From Halobacillus ihumii (lineage in GTDB: Bacteria; Bacillota; Bacilli; Bacillales; Halobacillaceae): a stretch of DNA of 64,000 nucleotides. The notes under the pieces were generated by a model that saw only the letters and a program-made list of their open reading frames with translations, was not told the DNA's origin and did not search any database. The translations under genes and the position numbers were made by a program. Position 1 is the stretch's first letter, and each line of letters opens with the position of its first letter. The stretch spans positions 3,854,636-3,918,635 of the forward strand of contig NZ_CACVAO010000001.1 of NCBI RefSeq assembly GCF_902726645.1, given 5' to 3'. Below are positions 19,423 to 29,098 of the stretch, piece after piece.

Positions 19423-20898
19423 ATGAAGTTGAAAGAGTTATTAGAAATTGTTCCATTTTATAAAACTAACCAATCAATTGATACGATTACGATAACCGGT
19501 GTGACGATGGATTCAAGAACTGTTTCCCCTGGCGACTTGTTCGTATGTATTCGCGGGGCCGAAACCGACGGTCATGCTTATGTGACATCTGCAATTGATC
19601 AAGGAGCAGCCGCAATTGTGGCGGAAGAAGACTTGAATATTGAGTTTCCTGTCGTCATTGTAAATGACACGACCAAGGTGCTGGCCATGCTGGCAGCCGC
19701 CTATTATGAATATCCAACAGAGAGTGTTTACACAATTGGTGTAACAGGTACGAATGGTAAAACAACCGTTACGTATTTGCTTGATGAAATTTTTCGACGT
19801 GAACAGCAGACGACAGCCACCATTGGTACGATCCAAATGAATATAGCAGGGGATGTGTATCCAGTGAAGAACACAACCCCAGACGCTCTTTCGTTACAGA
19901 GCAGTTTTCGCAAGATGATCGACAGTGGTGTGGAAACAGCGATCATGGAGGTTTCTTCCCATGCCCTTGATCAGGGCCGCGTCTATGGCTGCGACTTTGA
20001 TATTGCTATTTTTACAAATTTAAGTCAAGATCATTTAGATTATCATGAAGATATGGAAGATTATCTTCGTGCTAAGTCCCTATTGTTTGCACAGCTTGGA
20101 AACGGGTATAATGTGGAGCGGGAAAAATTTGCTGTCATTAATATTGACTCGCCTGTGGCAGCTAAGCTGGTGCGTTCAACGGCTAAACCGACGTTAACGT
20201 ATGGCATACATGAGCAGGCAGATATTATGGCGAAAAACATTGATCTTCACGAAAAAGGTGCTTCATTTACACTGGAAACCCCTAAAGGGACAGTTATGAT
20301 TACAAGCCCTTTAATGGGTATGTTCAGTGTGTATAATATGCTGGCAGCCGCTGGAGCCGCTCTGGCTGCAGGAGTAAGTCTGCAGACGATCCAGCAATCC
20401 TTCGCGCAAACAGAAGGGGTACGCGGCCGTTTCGAACCTGTACTAGCAGGTCAGGAATTCGGTGTTGTGGTAGATTATGCTCACACACCGGATTCGCTTG
20501 AGAATGTGCTGAAAACAATGAAAGAATTTTGCTCTGGGCAAATTCGTGTCGTGGTAGGCTGCGGCGGAGACCGTGATCGGACTAAACGATCGTTAATGGC
20601 TGATGTGGCGATGAAGTATGGAGACCACATTATTTTCACATCAGACAATCCGCGAACAGAAGAGCCTGAGCGAATTCTTTATGACATGACAGCACATTTG
20701 GACGGGAATTTTGAAGTAGAAAAGGACCGGAAGCAGGCCATTGAACAAGCCATTCTTCACTCAAGTGAAGGAGACATGGTGCTGATTGCCGGGAAAGGTC
20801 ATGAGACGTATCAAGAGATCAACGGTGTAAGGTATGACTTTGATGATCGTGAAGTGGCCAGAGATATTTTATTGAAAGTAAAAGGGAGTCATTTTTAA
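19423..20898 (+). CDS. murE: UDP-MurNAc-tripeptide ligase, meso-DAP adding
   Basis: Cytoplasmic Mur ligase adding the third residue to UDP-MurNAc-L-Ala-D-Glu. The ATP loop GTNGKTT has Lys113. The substrate-selecting motif DNPR is at 408-411, which is the form in enzymes that add meso-diaminopimelate rather than lysine. The chosen ATG 19423 (MKLKELL, 491 residues) lies 5 bases after AGGATGA; an ATG at 19414 would add three residues. It shares a base with murF. Confidence 0.96.
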   Translation: MKLKELLEIVPFYKTNQSIDTITITGVTMDSRTVSPGDLFVCIRGAETDGHAYVTSAIDQGAAAIVAEEDLNIEFPVVIVNDTTKVLAMLAAAYYEYPTESVYTIGVTGTNGKTTVTYLLDEIFRREQQTTATIGTIQMNIAGDVYPVKNTTPDALSLQSSFRKMIDSGVETAIMEVSSHALDQGRVYGCDFDIAIFTNLSQDHLDYHEDMEDYLRAKSLLFAQLGNGYNVEREKFAVINIDSPVAAKLVRSTAKPTLTYGIHEQADIMAKNIDLHEKGASFTLETPKGTVMITSPLMGMFSVYNMLAAAGAALAAGVSLQTIQQSFAQTEGVRGRFEPVLAGQEFGVVVDYAHTPDSLENVLKTMKEFCSGQIRVVVGCGGDRDRTKRSLMADVAMKYGDHIIFTSDNPRTEEPERILYDMTAHLDGNFEVEKDRKQAIEQAILHSSEGDMVLIAGKGHETYQEINGVRYDFDDREVARDILLKVKGSHF

Positions 20899-22250
20899 TG
20901 TTCACAGTTGAAGAACTAACAAACGTCTTTCCGGATTACAGGGGAGAAACAGGTGCTATCTTGATGGAACGCATTATGACAGATACGAGAAAAGAGGCTA
21001 AGAAGAGCCTCTTTGTTCCGATCGTAGGGGAGTCATTTGATGCCCATCACTTTCTTATGGAAGCAATCGATCAAGGAGCGGTAGCTGCTCTATGGCAGGA
21101 AAACTATGCTCTTCCTGAGAGCCTGCCGACAGGGTTTCCGATCTTTTTTGTTAAGGATACAACTGCTGCGCTGCAGCAGACTGCGAAATATTACTTGAAG
21201 CAAGTTGCTCCGATGGTGATCGGGGTGACCGGCTCAAATGGTAAAACAACCACGAAAGATCTAGTGGCCTCCATTCTGCAAGTCAAGTATAAAACCCATA
21301 AAACAGCAGGAAACTATAATAATCATATTGGATTACCGTTAACGCTCCTAGCCATGCCGAGAGATACAGAGGTGGCGGTACTAGAAATGGGGATGAATCA
21401 GGCCGGTGAAATCTCGCTGCTGTCCCAACTAGCGGAACCAGACCATGTGATCATTACAAATATTGGCGAGTCTCATATCGAGTATTTGGGATCGCGGGAA
21501 AATATTTCGCGCGCTAAACTCGAAATTCTTGATGGCTGGAAACAGCAAGGGTTATTTGTCTTCGATGGCGATGAACCGTTGCTTGCTGCTGATTCCTATG
21601 GTCCGTCTGCGATATCATGCGGATTCTTAGACAGCTCCCGGGAGCAAATCCGGAATGTGGAAATGACTGATCATGACAGCAGCTTTACTTTTGCAGGTAC
21701 ATCCTACCATATCCCGCTATCGGGCAGGCATAACGTTAAAAATGCATCATACGTTATAGCTATTGCTACTTTTTTAGGAATGACGCCAGCGGAAATTAAT
21801 CAAGGGTTTACACGCCTGGAAATGTCCGGGATGCGTTTTGAGAAACATGAAGGGCAGCAGGGGGCTTTGATTATTAATGATGCTTACAATGCCTCACCCA
21901 CTTCAATGAAGGCTGTCATTGAAGTGATTTGTCATTTAAAAGAGAAGACACATAAAATACTTGTGCTCGGAGATATGTTTGAGCTGGGCGAATATGCTGA
22001 TGAACTACATGCAGGCGTCGCTGAAGCGATAACCGATCAAATTCAGGCTGTCTATACGATTGGTGATCATGCTGATAAGATTTCAGCAGCTGTTCAGAAA
22101 TCTCATCCAGCCATCGAAGCCCAACATTTTGAAACAAAACAACAATTGAGTGATCAGCTTCAAGGTCAATTAACATCAGAGAGCGTTGTACTAATCAAAG
22201 CTTCACGGGGCATGAAACTTGAAGAGCTAATGACAGATTTAACGAACTGA
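20898..22250 (+). CDS. murF: UDP-MurNAc-tripeptide D-Ala-D-Ala ligase
   Basis: 450-residue Mur ligase adding D-Ala-D-Ala to complete the UDP-MurNAc-pentapeptide. Visible motifs are the N-terminal DTRK segment, the ATP loop [13 protein letters not shown], the AGNYNNHIGLPLTLL block, and NDAYNASPTSM near the C-terminus, all typical of MurF. Its ATG overlaps the murE TAA by one base, so translation is coupled; GGGAG lies upstream within murE. Confidence 0.96.
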   Translation: MFTVEELTNVFPDYRGETGAILMERIMTDTRKEAKKSLFVPIVGESFDAHHFLMEAIDQGAVAALWQENYALPESLPTGFPIFFVKDTTAALQQTAKYYLKQVAPMVIGVTGSNGKTTTKDLVASILQVKYKTHKTAGNYNNHIGLPLTLLAMPRDTEVAVLEMGMNQAGEISLLSQLAEPDHVIITNIGESHIEYLGSRENISRAKLEILDGWKQQGLFVFDGDEPLLAADSYGPSAISCGFLDSSREQIRNVEMTDHDSSFTFAGTSYHIPLSGRHNVKNASYVIAIATFLGMTPAEINQGFTRLEMSGMRFEKHEGQQGALIINDAYNASPTSMKAVIEVICHLKEKTHKILVLGDMFELGEYADELHAGVAEAITDQIQAVYTIGDHADKISAAVQKSHPAIEAQHFETKQQLSDQLQGQLTSESVVLIKASRGMKLEELMTDLTN

Positions 22251-22288
22251 TGAGCAGGCGATTGCGATCACGATAAAGGAGGAAAAAC

Positions 22289-23275
22289 ATGAACGACTAC
22301 ATACTTTTCATAACCATGGCTCTAGCATTCGCTATAACAGTCGTTATATCGCCGATCATTATCCCGTTTTTAAGACGGCTTAAATTTGGCCAGAAAATTA
22401 GGGAAGAGGGTCCACAGTCTCATCAGAAGAAATCGGGAACACCTACGATGGGCGGTGTGATGATTCTGATCGGGATCACACTGACTACGCTCGCCATTAC
22501 TTTCTGGTTTTTACCAGAAGCAGAAGTTGTCAAGGTATTTATTGTGCTGTTTGTACTACTTGGTTATGGATTATTAGGATTTCTGGATGATTATATTAAA
22601 GTGGCCAAGAAACGAAATCTTGGGTTAACGTCAAAGCAGAAGATGCTCGGGCAAATTGTGATTGCCGTCGTCGTCTATTGGATGTTAGTACAAAATGATT
22701 TCCCCACATACATTACACTCCCTGGGACTTCCTTTGAGTTCGAATTGGGCTGGGGATATGGACTATTAATTTTATTCATGCTTGTTGGTGGATCCAATGC
22801 TGTCAATCTGACAGACGGACTAGATGGTCTTCTTGCCGGAACTGCAGCAATCGCTTTTGGAGCATTTGGTATTTTAGCGTGGAATGGCGAAGCTGATACA
22901 GTCGTCGCCATCTTTTCGATTGCTGTTGTGGGAGCACTGTTAGGTTTTCTAGTGTTTAACGCCCACCCTGCCAAAGTGTTTATGGGCGATACTGGCTCAC
23001 TTGCTTTAGGCGGAGCCATTGCCATTATTGCTATTTTGACAAAACTTGAATTGCTTCTCGTCATCATCGGCGGTGTATTTGTGATTGAAACCTTATCAGT
23101 CATTATTCAAGTAATATCATTTAAAACGACGGGTAAACGAGTATTTAAAATGAGCCCCCTGCACCATCATTATGAATTGAAAGGATGGTCAGAGTGGCGT
23201 GTCGTCACCACATTTTGGGCGGTAGGGCTGCTTTTCGCAATACTCGGGATTTATATTGAGGTGATGTTCGGATGA
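22289..23275 (+). CDS. mraY: MraY, phospho-MurNAc-pentapeptide transferase
   Basis: Integral membrane enzyme (328 residues, about ten helices) that makes lipid I on undecaprenyl phosphate. Motifs seen are GTPTMGG, the catalytic aspartate pair in [21 protein letters not shown], and the HHHYELKGW loop. The AAAGGAGG site before ATG 22289 is strong. It overlaps murD by four bases. Confidence 0.97.
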   Translation: MNDYILFITMALAFAITVVISPIIIPFLRRLKFGQKIREEGPQSHQKKSGTPTMGGVMILIGITLTTLAITFWFLPEAEVVKVFIVLFVLLGYGLLGFLDDYIKVAKKRNLGLTSKQKMLGQIVIAVVVYWMLVQNDFPTYITLPGTSFEFELGWGYGLLILFMLVGGSNAVNLTDGLDGLLAGTAAIAFGAFGILAWNGEADTVVAIFSIAVVGALLGFLVFNAHPAKVFMGDTGSLALGGAIAIIAILTKLELLLVIIGGVFVIETLSVIIQVISFKTTGKRVFKMSPLHHHYELKGWSEWRVVTTFWAVGLLFAILGIYIEVMFG

Positions 23276-24615
23276 GAAGTTTTTCATCATTTGCTTATAA
23301 GCATGTATTAGTCTTGGGTCTTGCTAAAAGCGGTACTGCAGCGGCTGAACTGCTTTTAGACAGCGGAGTTTCGGTACGGATCAATGATTTGAAAGCGGAT
23401 GAAGAAAGTGATCTGGTGAAACGTCTCAAAAGTAAGGGGGCAGAAGTGATCACAGGCGGTCACCCGCTCCATCTTCTTGATGGGATCGACCTGATCGTTA
23501 AAAACCCAGGGATTCGCTATGAAAATCCGATTGTAGAGGAAGGGCTAAAGCGAGGGATTTCAGTCGTCACCGAAATTGAACTGGCAGGTCAGCTCCATCG
23601 GGGAGATTTAATAGGCGTAACTGGATCCAATGGTAAAACAACGACCACAACGCTGATTCATGCTTTTTTACAAGCAGATCAACAGCCTGTATCCATTGCA
23701 GGAAATATTGGCGAAGTAGCCTCTGAAGTAGCTCGTACCACAACAGAAGAGGAGACGATGGTCATCGAACTTTCCTCTTTTCAGCTGATGGGCGTGGAGA
23801 CTTTTAAACCGAACATTGCTGTCTGGTTGAATTTATTCGAAGCTCATTTGGATTATCACCATACGCTGGAGCATTATTTTCAAGCCAAAGCGAATATCAT
23901 GAGAATGCAGACAGAAGAAGATTACTTGGTGTATAACGCGGATGATGAAGCAATTTTGTCTTTTCTACAGGAGGCAGCTTCCACTCTAGTTCCTTTCTCG
24001 ATTACGAACAAAGTGAACGGAGCATGGGCAGATGACGAGTATATTTATTTTAAAGAAGAGACAGTCATGAAGCGCAGTGAAATTGTTTTGGTGGGGGAAC
24101 ACAACCTGGCAAATATCCTGGCAGCTGTGGCGACGGTTAAAATAAGAGGAATTTCAAACCAAGCAATTCAAACTGTTTTGACAAGCTTTGCAGGCGTGAC
24201 GCATCGGTTAGAATATGTGACCAAAAAGCGAGGCGTTTTATTTTACAATGATTCAAAGGCTACGAATATTTTAGCAACTTCCTATGCATTAAGGTCGTTT
24301 ACACAGCCGACTGTATTGTTGGCAGGGGGTCTTGACCGGGGTAACGGTTTTGATGCATTAATACCTTATTTGAATCATGTGAAAGCTATGGTCGTGTTCG
24401 GGGAAACAAAAGACAAGCTGGCTGAGGCTGCAAAGCAGGCGAATGTTGAGCATGTAAAGATCGTTGAAACGATGGACGAAGCTGTAGGTGCTGCTGATCG
24501 TTTCACGAATGAAGGGGATGTAGTTTTATTATCTCCGGCCTGTGCCAGCTGGGATCAATATCGTACATTCGAAGAAAGAGGTCATATGTTTAAACAAGCT
24601 GTGCATAAGCTGTAA
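23272..24615 (+). CDS. murD: MurD, UDP-MurNAc-L-Ala D-Glu ligase
   Basis: 447-residue cytoplasmic Mur ligase adding D-glutamate. The N-terminal Rossmann-like region is [16 protein letters not shown], the ATP loop is [15 protein letters not shown], and LEAHLDYH and NDSKATN follow, with [10 protein letters not shown] near the end. It begins with an ATGA overlap with mraY. A short hairpin lies in the 68-base gap to spoVE. Confidence 0.97.
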   Translation: MRSFSSFAYKHVLVLGLAKSGTAAAELLLDSGVSVRINDLKADEESDLVKRLKSKGAEVITGGHPLHLLDGIDLIVKNPGIRYENPIVEEGLKRGISVVTEIELAGQLHRGDLIGVTGSNGKTTTTTLIHAFLQADQQPVSIAGNIGEVASEVARTTTEEETMVIELSSFQLMGVETFKPNIAVWLNLFEAHLDYHHTLEHYFQAKANIMRMQTEEDYLVYNADDEAILSFLQEAASTLVPFSITNKVNGAWADDEYIYFKEETVMKRSEIVLVGEHNLANILAAVATVKIRGISNQAIQTVLTSFAGVTHRLEYVTKKRGVLFYNDSKATNILATSYALRSFTQPTVLLAGGLDRGNGFDALIPYLNHVKAMVVFGETKDKLAEAAKQANVEHVKIVETMDEAVGAADRFTNEGDVVLLSPACASWDQYRTFEERGHMFKQAVHKL

Positions 24616-24683
24616 GTAAGGGGCTTATGTGACAAGCTTGACAAGCCCTGTTTTCCAAATCATATGGGAGGTAGGGCTTTTTT

Positions 24684-25784
24684 ATGGACAGAAATGAAAA
24701 AAAGCCAGACATATGGCTGACTTGTACAATCCTTAGCATTTTAATTATTGGCATTGTGATGGTTTACAGCTCTTCAAGCATCTGGTCAGAATATAAATTT
24801 GATGATGCATGGTATTATGCCAAGCGCCAAATATTGTTTGCTATTTTAGGCTTGGTTGCGATGGTTGCCCTATCCCGGATTCCTTATCATATGTGGTTTA
24901 AACATGCGAAATGGATCGCGATCCTCTGTCTCGTTTTTCTCGTCGCCGTGTTAATTCCAGGAGTTGGAATGGTCCGCGGGGGAGCGCGAAGCTGGATTGG
25001 AATCGGAATGTTCAGCATCCAGCCGTCAGAGTTCATGAAGCTTGGATTAATTATTTTTCTGGCCAAGTTTTTAGCGTTAAGGCAAAAGAAAATTGTCTCG
25101 TTTCAGGAAGGATTTCTTCCAGGACTAGCTTTGATCCTCGTTCCTTTTGCTTTGATTATGCTTCAGCCAGATTTAGGGACAGGCGTCGTTATGGTCACCA
25201 CATGCCTCGTTATGATGTTTACAGCTGGTGCAAGAATAAGCCATTTTATGTGGATCGCAGCCGCCGGGGCAGCGGGGATGGTCGGTTTGATTGCTTCGGC
25301 ACCGTACCGAATTGATCGGATTACAGCCTTTTTGCATCCGTGGGAAGATCCGCTTGGGACCGGCTTTCAAATTATCCAATCCTTATATGCGATCGGACCG
25401 GGAGGACTGCTCGGAGTGGGGTTAGGCAACAGTATGCAGAAGTTCTTCTACCTGCCCGAACCGCAAACTGATTTCATTTTCTCTGTGTTAGCAGAAGAAT
25501 TAGGGTTTCTCGGCGGCAGTGCGGTGCTGTTTTTATTTTTAATTTTATTGTGGCGCGGAATTCGTGCCAGCTTATACGCACCAGATTTATATGGCAGTTT
25601 ACTGGCACTTGGAATAGTTGGGATGATCTCCATTCAAGTGATGATTAATGTCAGCGTGGTCACGGGGTTAATTCCAGTAACAGGAATCACTCTTCCGCTC
25701 GTAAGTTATGGAGGGTCTTCTTTAACTTTAACTCTCGCTGCACTTGGCTTATTGTTAAGCGTCAGCCGCTATTCAACGAAATAG
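24684..25784 (+). CDS. spoVE: SpoVE, SEDS family sporulation glycosyltransferase
   Basis: 366-residue polytopic membrane protein of the FtsW/RodA/SpoVE (SEDS) family, which polymerises lipid II. Key blocks are MVYSSSS early, the IQPSEFMKLG loop, LQPDLGTG, and PLVSYGGSS near the C-terminus. The position after murD and the pairing with SpoVD favour SpoVE (spore cortex) over FtsW. A GGGAGGTAGG site precedes ATG 24684. The gene that normally follows, murG, is missing. Confidence 0.92.
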   Translation: MDRNEKKPDIWLTCTILSILIIGIVMVYSSSSIWSEYKFDDAWYYAKRQILFAILGLVAMVALSRIPYHMWFKHAKWIAILCLVFLVAVLIPGVGMVRGGARSWIGIGMFSIQPSEFMKLGLIIFLAKFLALRQKKIVSFQEGFLPGLALILVPFALIMLQPDLGTGVVMVTTCLVMMFTAGARISHFMWIAAAGAAGMVGLIASAPYRIDRITAFLHPWEDPLGTGFQIIQSLYAIGPGGLLGVGLGNSMQKFFYLPEPQTDFIFSVLAEELGFLGGSAVLFLFLILLWRGIRASLYAPDLYGSLLALGIVGMISIQVMINVSVVTGLIPVTGITLPLVSYGGSSLTLTLAALGLLLSVSRYSTK

Positions 25785-25807
25785 GTGACCGTGCTAATTT
25801 TCAACAA

Positions 25808-26040
25808 GAGGCTAGGGCATAAGTAAAACAATGATGTCAAAGAACGACGATGAAAAATTGAATAGTAAAAACGCAGATCATTAGCGTAGTCAAAATACGA
25901 AGACTCCTGCGGGAACAGCGCGAGTCGAAGATCCCGCAGGAAAGCGTTCCTTGCTTTTCGAGGAATCTGAGGCCGTGCCCGCGGAAAGCGAAGTGTTTTG
26001 ACGGAGCGATGGTAGAAATCCTTTCTTGGCTACATAAGTA
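25808..26040. repeat. Interspersed palindromic element, copy 1
   Basis: About 230 bp without a gene, starting GAGGCTAGGGCATAAGTAAA. The central part is CGAAGACTCCTGCGGGAA ... GCCCGCGGAAAGCG. The core is enclosed by arms GTCAAAATAC (25889-25898) and GTGTTTTGAC (25993-26002). It shares its ends and core with the element at 59071-59284. It occupies the place where murG and murB stand in B. subtilis. Confidence 0.8.
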
Positions 26041-26070
26041 ATTCCGAACTGAATAGTTCGGATTATTTTA
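26041..26070 (+). terminator. Probable terminator in the spoVE-divIB gap
   Basis: Perfect stem TCCGAACT / AGTTCGGA with loop GAAT, followed by TTATTTTAT. It would end transcription coming from the mraZ-spoVE side. Confidence 0.65.
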
Positions 26071-26213
26071 TGTTTAGTTCAGTTTTGTATCCCAATCCCT
26101 TTTTTTATGTGGACTTATTGACTGGGTATAATATCTTGTTATTTTACATGAAAGAGGGCTTGAAAAAACAAGTATTAAATTGCAAACTAGTTCCTAATTC
26201 GCATGGGTATATG

Positions 26214-26222
26214 TGATATAAT
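26214..26222 (+). promoter_or_regulatory. Extended -10 promoter before divIB
   Basis: TGATATAAT at 26214-26222 is a perfect extended -10, with no clear -35. Together with the terminator at 26041 it suggests that divIB onward is a separate transcription unit. Confidence 0.6.
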
Positions 26223-26325
26223 GGGGGGTACCATGAGCCTAATCAGTTCATATTAATTGATTGAAAAAGTTAGAAGTTTGCTGTGATGAAGCTTTTACAT
26301 CTGGCAACAAGGAGACATGCTGATT

Positions 26326-27135
26326 ATGGAAGAAAAAAAGAAAGTTGTTTCCATAGAGGATCGAATTCCTAAATTAAAACAAGTTAGAAAGAAAAAAGCG
26401 AATAGAAGGTTAGTTCAATATTTGTCCGTATTATTTCTGTTAATCGCGATTGTTGTCTATTTACAGTCTCCTCTCAGTCATGTGCGCAACATTGAGGTCG
26501 AAGGGGAGAATTATGTCAGCAGCGAGCAAATAAAAGACATGTCAGAGATAACCGATACTACGAACTTTTGGAAAGTCGACCCAGCTGACATAGAAGCAAA
26601 CATCTCATCCCATAATCAAATTATTGATGTGGAAGTGAAGAGAAATTTACCAAGCACGATCCGCATCGAGGTAGAAGAAGCGGAAAGAATTGGATATGTG
26701 CAGGTGGATGGCAAGTTTCAGCCTATTTTAGAAAATGGCACAAAGCTAGATGTGCAAATGGCCATCCCTGGCGGGGACGCGCCCGTTTTAAAAGGGTTTA
26801 CAAAAGCCACATATTTAAAGGAAATGTCTAAAGAACTCAAGGAGCTGCCAAACAGTATTGCCAGTTTAATTTCTGAAATTCACTGGACGCCTAAAGAGGA
26901 CAACCCTTATCTGATCACGCTTTACATGAATGACGGGTATGAAGTACAGGCTTCAATACGAACTTTTTCCAGTAAAATGCCAGCTTACCCTTCCATTGTC
27001 TCTCAGCTGAGCGAGGATCAAGAAGGAATCGTACATATTGATGTAGGAGCCTATTTCGAAGCCTATCCGGACTCAAAGAAGAAAGAAGATGACACGGAAG
27101 GGAATGCGGCCGAGGAGAATGAGGATGAGTCATAA
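26326..27135 (+). CDS. divIB: DivIB (FtsQ), cell division protein
   Basis: 269-residue bitopic membrane protein that stabilises the FtsL-DivIC-PBP2B complex. It has a basic cytoplasmic tail (1-28), a membrane segment (about 31-49), a POTRA domain (SHVRNIEVEGENYVSSEQI, about 53-125), a beta domain, and an acidic C-terminal tail. ATG 26326 is better spaced from AAGGAGA than ATG 26317. The end overlaps the ylxW start region. Confidence 0.94.
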   Translation: MEEKKKVVSIEDRIPKLKQVRKKKANRRLVQYLSVLFLLIAIVVYLQSPLSHVRNIEVEGENYVSSEQIKDMSEITDTTNFWKVDPADIEANISSHNQIIDVEVKRNLPSTIRIEVEEAERIGYVQVDGKFQPILENGTKLDVQMAIPGGDAPVLKGFTKATYLKEMSKELKELPNSIASLISEIHWTPKEDNPYLITLYMNDGYEVQASIRTFSSKMPAYPSIVSQLSEDQEGIVHIDVGAYFEAYPDSKKKEDDTEGNAAEENEDES

Positions 27136-27826
27136 AGGAAGAACCTTTATCCTTTCTCTCGTGTTACTCAGCTCAGGTTTTCTAGTTGCCTACAGCTACC
27201 AGCAAACGAAAGCGGAACCGGAAATGGTTCAGTTAAATGACACCCAATGGGAAAAAGAATACTACTATCAGCAGCAGTTGTTAAAAATTGAGAAAAGGAA
27301 TAAACAGCTGAAAGAAGAATTAAGAAGTAAGCGTAAAGAAATCCAGGAGTTCGAACGTCAGTTGGCACAGTCTGAACAAATGGTTTCAGATTATGTGGAT
27401 GAAAAGCAGGAGCTCCAGTTATTGGCAGGCGAGTTACCCGTCAAAGGGCCAGGTGTGACCATTACGCTGCGTGACGCCAAATATACCCCCGAGGCCGGCA
27501 ATATTAATAACTATATGGTCCATGAAAGCCATGTACACCTTGTGATTAACGAGCTGCTGAGTGCAGGAGCTAAGGCGGTATCTATCAATGGCCAACGTTA
27601 TTTTAGTGATAGCTACATCTCCTGTACCGGTCCTGTCATTACAGTAGATGGTGTCCAACATGCCGCTCCCTTTGTGATTTCCGCGATCGGAGACACCAAT
27701 GTTCTCTATTCAAGTCTAGATTTAACACGCGGGGTAGTAGATCAATTAGAGAGTGAGCATGTTGATGTTGAAATGACAGAAGAAAACGAAATCAGAATGA
27801 AAGCTAGAGTTACATCTGAAGGGTGA
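27125..27826 (+). CDS. ylxW: YlxW, DUF881 family protein
   Basis: 234-residue protein with an N-terminal membrane anchor (about 6-24), a coiled coil (about 45-100, rich in Lys, Glu and Gln), then a DUF881 domain beginning GPGVTITLRDAKY. Members are found between divIB and ftsA in Bacillales; the function is unknown but division-linked by position. Start ATG 27125 is 7 bases after GAGGAG, which lies inside the divIB end; the genes overlap by 11 bases. Confidence 0.88.
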   Translation: MSHKGRTFILSLVLLSSGFLVAYSYQQTKAEPEMVQLNDTQWEKEYYYQQQLLKIEKRNKQLKEELRSKRKEIQEFERQLAQSEQMVSDYVDEKQELQLLAGELPVKGPGVTITLRDAKYTPEAGNINNYMVHESHVHLVINELLSAGAKAVSINGQRYFSDSYISCTGPVITVDGVQHAAPFVISAIGDTNVLYSSLDLTRGVVDQLESEHVDVEMTEENEIRMKARVTSEG

Positions 27827-27831
27827 AAGGC

Positions 27832-28551
27832 ATGAGCAAACGTACAACATGGGTGATTTCAGTTATCTTTCTAGTAATTGGATTTATGATTGCGATTCAA
27901 TATCAAACGACCCAAGCTGGACCTGTTAAACGAGACACGAGGGACGTATGGGAAATAAGAGAGGCATTGGATAGGCAGCAAACCCAACAGCAGGACCTGT
28001 TGGAGAAAATTGCTGACGCGGACCGTACGATCGAGAAGTATCAGGAGCAAAGCCAACAAGAGCAAATCGAAACACTGAAATCTTCCATTAATAAACTCGA
28101 AAGAAACCTCGGGCTGACTCAGCAAACAGGTTCAGGAATTGTGATTGAGGTAGGGCCTATCTTTGTGGAGACAGATGAAGTGCAAAGTTACCCATCCATT
28201 TCTCCAGAGCTCCTGACTCGTCTGATTAATGATTTAAACAAGTTTGGAGCATCAGAAATAGCGATAGGGAACGAACGGGTTACTAATTTATCACCAGTGA
28301 GAGGTGTGAACGGTTATACTTATATAAACAATCGCCCTTTACCTCCGCTGCCCGTAACCATTTATGCCCTCTCCTCTAATCCTGAAAAGCTGTCAGACTA
28401 TATGGAAGTGAGTCAGTCAAAAGAGTACTTTGCCATTGAAAATCTCGAACTGAAAGTTAGTATTAAGACCAACATCACTCTGCCGGAATATGAAGATCCT
28501 TTACATTTGGAAGTGTTACAAAAAGGGGAAATGGGGGAGACAAGTGAATAG
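27832..28551 (+). CDS. ylxX: YlxX, second DUF881 family protein
   Basis: 239 residues with the same plan as its neighbour ylxW: N-terminal anchor (about 7-23), coiled coil (about 40-95) and DUF881 domain. The pair looks like an old tandem duplication, as in B. subtilis. ATG 27832 follows AGGGTGA; an in-frame GTG at 27823 overlaps the ylxW stop and is an alternative start. Function unknown. Confidence 0.87.
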   Translation: MSKRTTWVISVIFLVIGFMIAIQYQTTQAGPVKRDTRDVWEIREALDRQQTQQQDLLEKIADADRTIEKYQEQSQQEQIETLKSSINKLERNLGLTQQTGSGIVIEVGPIFVETDEVQSYPSISPELLTRLINDLNKFGASEIAIGNERVTNLSPVRGVNGYTYINNRPLPPLPVTIYALSSNPEKLSDYMEVSQSKEYFAIENLELKVSIKTNITLPEYEDPLHLEVLQKGEMGETSE

Positions 28552-28552
28552 A

Positions 28553-28921
28553 ATGTGGCTCCCTGTACTGTTTTTGATTATCGGGGTTGCGGTTGGTTTG
28601 ATGACGAACCTTCGTATACCTGAGGAGGATAAGGATTATCTGTCTATTGCTGTTTTAGCTGCATTTGATACACTATTAGGAGGGGTACGGGCCAGTTTGG
28701 AGAAAACATTTAATGAGACCGTATTCGTAACTGGCTTTTTTTCAAATGTTGCTCTAGCGGCGTTGCTCGCCTTTGTAGGTGTACAACTGGGGATAGACCT
28801 GTACCTTGCGGCAGTATTCGCTTTTGGGGTACGTTTATTCCAGAATATCGCTGTAATTAGGAGACAAGTGATTGACCAACGGCTTATCACACGTAAAATT
28901 GAAAAAATGAGGCAAAAATAA
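28553..28921 (+). CDS. sbp: Small basic protein Sbp, DUF1290
   Basis: 122-residue membrane protein with about three hydrophobic segments, beginning MWLPVLFLIIGVAVGLMTNL and containing DTLLGGVRASLE and FAFGVRLFQNIAVIRR, which are hallmarks of DUF1290. Conserved before ftsA; function unknown. ATG 28553 fits the family N-terminus, but GTG 28544 is better placed relative to GGGGGAG and could add three residues. Confidence 0.9.
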   Translation: MWLPVLFLIIGVAVGLMTNLRIPEEDKDYLSIAVLAAFDTLLGGVRASLEKTFNETVFVTGFFSNVALAALLAFVGVQLGIDLYLAAVFAFGVRLFQNIAVIRRQVIDQRLITRKIEKMRQK

Positions 28922-29098
28922 AAGGAATTCTTGAAGTGGTGTGGAAAATAATAATTATACAATATTTTCTATTCAGCCGTTAATTTCATTACTCAATTTA
29001 TCAATTCATTTACGTTTTTATTGCAACGATTGTTTTTTATCTGTAAATTCGATATGATTTTAGTACTTATATGGCTTGTAATAGGAGGTGCGTCACTG

